A DNA stretch of 64,000 nt, taken from Doris montereyensis. Lineage: Eukaryota; Mollusca; Gastropoda; Nudibranchia; Dorididae. Made by a program: the position numbers and the translations under genes. The stretch spans positions 40,001 to 104,000 of the forward strand of contig JAXRKP010000964.1 in the NCBI GenBank assembly GCA_037039925.1, given 5' to 3'. This document shows positions 53,401 to 62,400 of this stretch, in pieces. The notes beneath the pieces are model-generated. The model did not search any database. It was not told the origin of the DNA and saw only the letters and a program-made list of their open reading frames with translations. The first letter of the stretch is position 1. Every line of letters begins with the position of its first letter.

Positions 53401-56400
53401 ATCTATCAAGGCTTGGAGATTCGTTCCTGTAAAAAAGCAAGAATCTTTATCAGGTTAGATGTCAATCCTGTTTCTGGGGGTCAAAGCAAATAAGGTGTTC
53501 TAATTTTCTGGGGAAAGATATAGTAAATACGATTCCTTTATTAACTCATTGATGACGCGTCAGACATGTTTTTCCAAGAGGCAGTGCTAGCATTAACAGC
53601 GCGTTGGACATACGTGTCCGACAAACTCTGAGAATATTCTTTTTCATATACACAATAAGAGACAAATAGTACATTATTACACTACAGATATAAAGTTTGA
53701 CCCTTTGTGTAGTTGTTATTACCCTTTGACAGTGATTTGAACAATTCGAAGAGGGTTTATCATAATGTTTAGTTGCCTTTTCTTCCCTCAGCATTCAATT
53801 GGCAAGAAGTCAACAAAGTTCAATGAGGGTTCACGCTATGAAGAGGATTTTACATTTCAGCGACGATGAGGATAATTCTAATAATAGCGATTAATCAGAT
53901 GTTCATCCTTTTGCTTGCACTATTCCGTTGAGACAAGTTTCAGAATATGAAGTGGCCCTAGATGATCTGGGATTTAGAATTAGAGCTTAACAGCGACAGA
54001 TTTTTTCTTGTATTAACGAATTATACCCCTTTTCACAAATACAATGTGCCTTGCTTATTCATTTTACAGACGATCTGTTTGGTGGGAATGAAGAACTTGT
54101 TTTGCTCTGACAGAATCAGAAAATTGTTTATCTCCATAACATGCATCCATGATAACTCAGGAATTTCTCGGCCCATTTTACCCTCATTTACTATGATGAT
54201 AGATCATAGGATTAGGAGTGTTAAAATGAATCAGTTTCGTTTTTGCCTTGGTCTGACGTAGGCCAATGTCTTTAACTCAGTGATGAAATATAATACTTTA
54301 AAATTTAACCTAAAATCTTATAATAATCATGTTTACTAGTTCTGTAAAATAAAGTTCCTTCAATGCCATTGTGGCCCATAGAGCCAGAGTTTATCCTGGT
54401 TTCTTTAGCATGAAATGGAACGGGTGATAATAATCACCTCCTGGACAGGACGCTAGTCTGAGGTAAAGTTTTACTCCCGACCTAGTGCTCATACTCATTT
54501 GCACCTGGGTCAACACGGGTAAAATGCATGGTAAATGTCTTTCCGAGGAAAAAACATTGGAACCAAATTTGGTGGGATTTGAACCTGGGATCTCATGATC
54601 CCAACATCCAGCAGCCTAATCACTCAGCCACCAACATCACACTATTTCTGTGTAACTAGCTATTCATCCATCCATCCATCATCAATTTACTGACATCCTT
54701 ATCTAACTTCCCACCAATTTACGTATCTTAATTATTTACTATTTCTGTCATCATCATGCCCTGTCATCTCTCCAAACATCCCTGTCCTGTGCCATCTTTT
54801 CCATCTCTTTCCAAGACATCCCTCCAGCCATCCCTGTCATGTGCCATCTTTTCCATCTCTTTCAAGACACCTCCAGCCATTCCTGTCCTGTGGCATCTTT
54901 TCCATCTCTTTCCAAGACATACCTCCAGCCATCCCTGTCTGTGTCTCTGTGCCATCTGTGGTATTTTTCCATCTCTTTCCAAGACATCCCTTCAGCCATC
55001 CCTGTCTGTGGTATTTTCCATCTCTTTCCAAGACATACCTCCAGCCATTGCTGTCCTGTGCCATCTTTTCCATCTCTTTCCAAGACATCCCTCCAGCCAT
55101 TCCTGTCCTGTGCCATCTTTTCCATCTCTTTCCAAGACATCCCTCCAGCCATTCCTTGTCCTGTGCCATCTTTTCCATCCCCAAGATTTCCAAGATATTT
55201 TATTATCTCCAGCCATTCCTTGTCCTGTGCCATCTTTTCCATCCCTTTCTTTCCAAGACATCCCTCCAGCCATCCTGTCCTGTCCAGCCATCTTTTCCAT
55301 CTCTTTCCAAGACATCCCTCCAGCCATCTGTCCTGTGTATTTTTTCCATCTCTTCCAAGTCCCATCTTTTCCATCTCTTTCCAAGACATCCCTCCAGCCA
55401 TTCCTGTCCTGTGCCATCTTTTCCATCTCTTTCCAAGACATCCATCCAGCCATTCCTGTCCATTCCTGTCCTGTGCCATTTTTTCCATCTCTTTCCAAGA
55501 CATCCCTCCAGCCATTCCTGTCCTGTGCCATCTTTTCCATCTTTTTCCAAGACATCCATCCAAACATCCCTGTCTGTGGCCATTTTTCCATCTCTTTCCA
55601 AGACATCCCTCCAGCCATTCCTGTCCTGTGCCATCTTTCCCATCTCTTTCCAAGACATCCCTCCATGTCCATTCCTGTCCTGTGCCATCTTTTCCATCTC
55701 TTTCCAAGACATCCCTCCAGCCATTCCTGTCCTGTGCCATCTTTTCCATTTTTTCCAAAACATCCTCCAGCCATTCCTGTCCTGTGCCATCTTTTCCATC
55801 TCTTTCCAAGACATCCCTCCAGCCATTCCTGTCCTGTGCCATCTTTTCCATCTTTTCCAAGACATCCCTCCAGCCATTCCTGTCCTGTGCCATCTTTTCC
55901 ATCTCTTTCCAAGACATCCCTCCCCTGGTCTTTTCCACACTCCAGCCATTCCTGTCCTGTGCCATCTTTTCCATCCTTCAAGACATCTAATCAGGAAATC
56001 TTGTGGATTGTAAAATTGTCCCGATTAGCCAGGGCTCCCCCAGTTCCCGATTAGAGAGGTTTAACTGTATTGCTGTGCATTCAGCTATTTATTCAAGCAT
56101 CCATCTTGTCCACTTTCTTATCTTAACTCTTCCTACCCACCATTTATTTATCTATTTAAATTTGTTATATCTGTCTTTGCTTCCTTATTGTCAATGTAAT
56201 TGGGGATCTTGGTAGTCCAGAAGCAAGGTATCAGCCTCACAACCAAAAGGTAGTGGGTTCTACTATTAAGCATCCATCCGACAGTTGAACAAATTCTCGA
56301 TTAAAAAAAGCAAGCAAAATCTACCCGGTCCAGGTAGGTGGAATGACACCTAGTCCCATCGGAGATGGACGATAAATAGGAGGTCCTGTGTGCAGATCAC

Positions 56401-59400
56401 AACACTCTGTGCACGTTAAAGATCCCTTGGCTGTTTACAGGGCAGTCCAGGCAAAATTAAAAATCCAATCAAAACCCCCGATATCATTTTAATTGTGGAT
56501 GTGAGTAAATCAAATTAAATCAAGTCAATGTCATCTTGTTCAAAGCTATGAACCTGAGACCGGAAAGGCAGAACTCACCAGAGCCAGAAATGAGGACGCC
56601 GACTCTTTGCTTGTGCACAAGTCTGGCAGGCTGAGACCAAGATGCCTTCAGTGCACGTCCCAGGTTGGAAAGTCGAACTCTTGGACTGGAATCTGGGGAG
56701 ACACAGCAAGGTTTCAAAACCATTCATAATGTATCTAAATATCAATTATGAATAAGCTCAAACTTGATTGAATGCCTGATGAAAATCAAACAGCAGAGAC
56801 TACATCGTGATAATATTGGAAAAGAAACAAAAAGCTCCATAAAAAGCTGCCCCAATCGCACGCTGTCAAGAAATGAGCGTCTTGTTGAAATTTTCCTTTG
56901 TTTATACATTCAAACTTTTGGAAATAAAAATACCCAGCTCAAATTCAATTCCAATTTAATTATCTTTATTAGTCCATAAAAAAAGGAAATTGTATTGTAT
57001 TATCACATTTTCTGTTAGAAATATAAGAATACATCAATATGTTTATATTAAAAACAAATTTAACTTAAATTAATCATTAATTTTAGGCCTTAAGTGTTGC
57101 CCAAGCACCACGAGGATAAGTAAGTAAGTATTCATTAATGTATAGTTTCTAGGAGAAATGTATATAAAGATAAGACTATGTGGAAAATTCAAAGCATATC
57201 AAATACCCCAAGAAGCAACTGAGGTACTTTTCTCACCTTCTCCTGAGATTACTTTCCCGACAATCTTCGGTTCTTCCCCACAATCAGAGAGCGATGATAT
57301 CACAGCTGACACATCGGCACTGCCTACGACAAGAACGGCTCCGAGACCACAGTTGAATGTCCTTGACATTTCATGATCGGATATGCTTCCCTGTAAATTA
57401 TGAGTAAGGGGGTAGATTTTGCTTCAAAAACCTTTCAACCATTGGCAGGGCTCGAACCCATTACCTTTTTGGTTGACAGGCCGACACCTTGCCTCTGGAC
57501 TACCGATTCGCCCTGTCTTTCAGTGATGATTAAAGAAAATAAATAAATAAATGAAAATAAAACTGAAGTGCTGAAATGTATTCCAATTTCTTGTCATTTC
57601 TGTTCTGACACAAACATTCAAACCACATGGATTCCTTGACACATACATCCCCCCCCCCCCCCCCTACTTCTCTTTCCTTTTAGGTTATATGACCAACAAA
57701 TAGATACCTAGGCCACTGTGACAGCAACCTCATGCAAAACGGGAGTTAATTGTTAAATTGAAATTTACCCCCCGTCTGCCATCATGGTGATGATATCAGG
57801 ATGAATTAAGAGGAAACAGCAAGATAAACGATAAGTGAAATAGTAAAAAGGAAAGAAGTAGAACCTACCAGCAGCAACCCGCAAACCGCCCACACAAAAG
57901 GGGGACAATCCCCCAAAAAAACCCAAAACAAATCAAAACACAAAAAAAATCCCATACCAAAAGTCACGTAAGTAAATACCCAACTAAAACAAAAAAAGAT
58001 TACCGAATGTTGCAGCCAGCCAAAGACGGGTAGAACGTCCCAGTCCAAAGCGTTTAATTCCACCCCTAGATTCGTGGGTAAGGCGCGGGGGATGTTTTCC
58101 ATGAGACCACCGCCTGTGATGTGAGCAAAACTTTTGACCTTGCCTTGCCGCATAACAGGAAGGACAGACCTGACGTAAATCCTCGTCGGCGTGAGGAGAG
58201 CTTCACCTGACAAAAAAACCCACCAAAACAACAAATGAAATGCACAGCAGCTCTGTCTTTTGATTGGTTGGAGTTACCCCCATCAGCCATATGCAATGAT
58301 GTCTCTCAGGGAGAATGAAGAGGAGAAAGTGAGACAAGACTTATTCTGATAAAATTATTAAAATGGTGGAAAAAAAAGAGGGACCTATCAGTAGCTCCGC
58401 CAACTGCCCATAGAATGTATGGTAGAGGGATTGTGGCTCTTTATTTATTTCATTTATGTAGTGATTTGTAGTGGTGGATTCGGACGAAACATTACGATGA
58501 AAAGACAACAAGTAAAAGGAGTACGACCCACTAGTAAAGATAAAGATGAATTTGTAACATGTATCCGGTCCCCGCACAAATGCAGGCTCACCGACATTAC
58601 ATCGTTTATCCTCCAAGGCCAAATCATTCAAAATCCTTCCAAACTACCTTGAGAAAATACAGTACAGTGTTCTTTTAGGCGCTTCATACCAGCACATTGA
58701 AAAAAATCCTGTCTCTACCTACAGCTGGGTTCTCGTTCACATCTGAGTTGAGCGAGGTAACCAGAGTGAAGAATGTTTCTTAAGAGTACAATGCCGTGGA
58801 AAAACATCTGGGCCAGCCATGGATTTTGAACCAGTGTCATCATGATTACAAACTCACAAGCTTAAGTTTTCTCCACAACGTGCCCCACAGAGTAACCCTT
58901 GCCGACTTCATAAAGACAAAGCATGGTACATATTTGTAAAGAACATTTTGGTTATCTGAAAAAAATACAAACTTGTAAAGAACATTTTGGTTATCTGAGT
59001 AAAAAAATCCCTGTAGCTGAATCACTTGTACGATTGCTGATCCGCATACATGACGATGACATTGATTTCATGCTTTATTGGTACAGTGGTGTCGGCCTAA
59101 GAACCTGCCGCCTGACAGCCCGGTCCATTTAAAAACTCGCCATTTCCACGCAACAGAATTTTTCTTACATAAAACTACCCCACAAGACCTCATTAGTACA
59201 GCCGATCCACCTTACACTTACAGCCCCGTCTGATCGAGAGCTGAGAATCATGAAAAAAAAAACCCTACAGTGAATCATGGAAAGGCGGATGGGAAGTCTA
59301 TTGCATGGTCACGACACTAGAAGGCGTTATAAACACGTCATGCGGGTGTGCCAGACGCCGCATGGCAGAAACGAGGAAGGCTCGCAACCCGTCCTGTTCA

Positions 59401-62400
59401 CCTTGAACGAAGATTACGTAACAATTGCGCGCCAAGAGGTGGAGGCAAGGCAATTATGCGGCTCGCATTGCAACATCACAGACAGGTGACGGGTAGTCTT
59501 ATTTCGTGAGTTTTCTTAGGCCATCTTGCATTTGTGATCAATTTTCCTCTTTTCTAATTGGCTGAAAAATGAATGGTACATGTATTTTCAACATGTATTT
59601 TCAACATGTGCAGAAGTGATTGCACAAATCGCTACATTGTTTTGTCTTAGTCACAAACTTTCATTCATTTCCACGGCTCGCTCGAAGCTATATCTATCTA
59701 TCTACCTGCACAGTTTCAGACCATCATAATACCTACACAGGCAATTCTCTTGATAACAAACAGAAACTGCTTATCAATTCGGGTCTGGTCAAAATTGTAT
59801 GGTCAAGGGGAAGAGTCGATACAAAATATATGAATAATGAAGCAAAAATATAAGACACTTCAGAGTTCACCGTAGAACCCGGTCGGCCTAAGAACCTACT
59901 GTTTCTGTCTCCCGAGGAACGAGTTCTTAGGCGGACACCACTGTATTAACTTTTCTCTACATTATGATGCCTTCTTAAGACAGGTACTATTGAAGTGCCT
60001 ACTAATAGGCAGATGTAATGTACTGTTCTCAGGGAGCTGAGAAGGAGTTATGGATGACCAGGGTGGGTGGAAGACAAATGATGTAAAGTCAGTGATCCTG
60101 ATCTTGTACAAGGATATCATGATATGATATGGACTACATAGTTGCCAACCTTTGAAAATCGAAAAACAGACTCTGACCATGCAAAGTAATCATAATTTAC
60201 ACGAGTCTGAAATATTCCATAAAACATCGATAATTCAACTAAAAAAATTACTCCCCTTTAAGGCAGATAACAAAAAAACCCATTGATCGGCGGCCTTTCT
60301 AGCGAAGCACAACAGTAGTTTTGTGAACTCAGAATGGTGTCTGCGGACTTCCTAATCTCTCTGAGTCTCTGTTGTTAGCTTACTTAGGGTTTCTCTAAAA
60401 AATAATTAAAACCCAACAAAAAGCAGTTAACCCTCATACACATGCTTTTCAGAGTAAACGCACAGACTTACGGACTCAAAGTTAAAAACATGTAGTAAGT
60501 ATGTTCTTAATGTTTTCGTTGGCAACTATGGGACTATAAATCCATCTTTATCTTTGAAATTAACCCATTTATACCGAAAGATAGAATGGGAACTGATAAA
60601 GAAAGAGAAGTGTTTGAAATTGAAGGGGTCATTTCAATAGTGTACCAAAGTCACAACTATGTCATTTAAAGAAAAATGCAAAAAAAAAAACTCACTGACT
60701 TTGGCACTGTTGACTTTAAGAATTTCAAGTTTCAAACGGCTGCAAACATGACGTATTTTCATTCTATTATTTTCACACTTTTCAGGAAGCATGATTTCCT
60801 TTCATTCCCTAGGATTATCTCTCTGTCTCGTTTTTCACGAAAATGGACAAAGGCATGCTATTGTGAACTGACCCCTTCAATTGACAGATGTTCCAAAACT
60901 TACCTAGTGTGCCGATGTCGCTGAAAGGACAGGGCATGTCAAACCTGAGCTTGTTCAACTCCACCACACGACGCACCAAACTGAAACCGTTGCTGTGGAC
61001 GCCACTGGACGGAAGGCCAATCAGAACGTCTCCAGGGGTGATCTCAGCAATGCGAGGCAAGACATGGGAGTGGTCAACAGCAGCCACTGAGAAGCCAGCC
61101 AAGTCAGACATCGTGGTAATATAATGATGGCATGACGGACAGATGGTGGTCTGTACTCAAAAGTAAATAACAAACTATGATTATTCTCTATGATTTACGA
61201 GCCAATACATCAAAAGACAATTTCAACTGACATCACTGCAAAAGATTTCAGGGGATCAGGGATGAAAAAAAAACCCAAGACAAACTTGAAACTTTCTATC
61301 AACTCCTTGGGCAAAATATGCACACAAAAAAATCAAACACCAGTTTGTGTTTTGTACTAATCAGCTTTGATTTTAATTGATCTCACTTACATCTACAAAT
61401 AAGTCGATCTCGGGGGTAGATTTTCTGGGAAAAAAAGCGAAAAACTTTACAGGTGTCGGAGCTTGACCCATAACCTTTTGGTTGAAAGGCCAACACCTTG
61501 CCTCTAGACTACCCAGTTCCCTGTACTAATCGGCAGCTAGTAAGCCGGTAGCTCAGTCTGCAGAAAATCTTGACTACCATCCAGGAAGCCCGCATTCAAT
61601 TCCCAGTCCGAGTAAAGTTTTCTGGCCCTCCTGTTGACCCAGCAGCGAAATGGGTAGCTAGGTCTATTCATTCAGGCTCAGCAAAAGTAAAGGCTGAAAA
61701 ACAACGGCAAACTACCACATTATATGCAAAATCAGAACTCTTCTCCTGGTTACCCTTTTCTCAACTCTAAGTATGGGACTTACTTTAATTTACTTCTTGC
61801 TAATGGACAAAAAGAAAAACAACATAAAATTGCCACAAGCCTAAATTAAAAAAAAAGTACACTTGTAAACACAACTGATTGCCACTGTGATGGAAAGTAG
61901 AAAAAAAAATCTTACTGACCAACAAAAGAACTCCTTGCTAACTGACATCCTTCGGCAATGCCTTTGATGACGTCTTTCTGCCACTCCGGCTGGTGTCGAC
62001 CTGTCGCCAGGTAGGGAGGTGAAGAAAACTGGTTCTGCCCAATAAGCCAAGACGTCGTTGACACACATGGCCACGAGATCAATGCCTATGGTGCAATGCA
62101 GTCCCAAAGTCTGAGCAATCTGGTGGAACGAAATAAAAAGTAATCTTCATTTTCTCTATAGCTTTAAAAATAGTAGTAGGGTCCTTTTGACATAGCCAAG
62201 TTTTTCATCCATTTCCGATAGGACTACGCTCCTAATACTAAGTATAAAGGAGCCTTCCTTATCCAGTGTTATCTTTAAGACAGAAGTAACATAACCATAC
62301 AATTAGTGTATGCACAGTGATCCAGTAACATGTACTTAACTGTAATCAACTTGTAATTGTAACAAACTTGAATACGACAAAGGTTCATTTCAATATTCTG

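Noticed and set aside
53541..54270. A second piggyBac element
   Set aside because: TTAACTCATTGATG and an acidic [12 protein letters not shown] frame are suggestive, but no matching right end or transposase core was found.
54756..56054. A 432-codon open frame on the plus strand and similar ones in five other frames
   Set aside because: They come from the 52-nt repeat, which is open in every frame, inside a GART intron; no family similarity.
59277..59489. Seventy-codon open frame inside the 860-bp transposon remnant
   Set aside because: No transposase motif could be seen; length is near chance.
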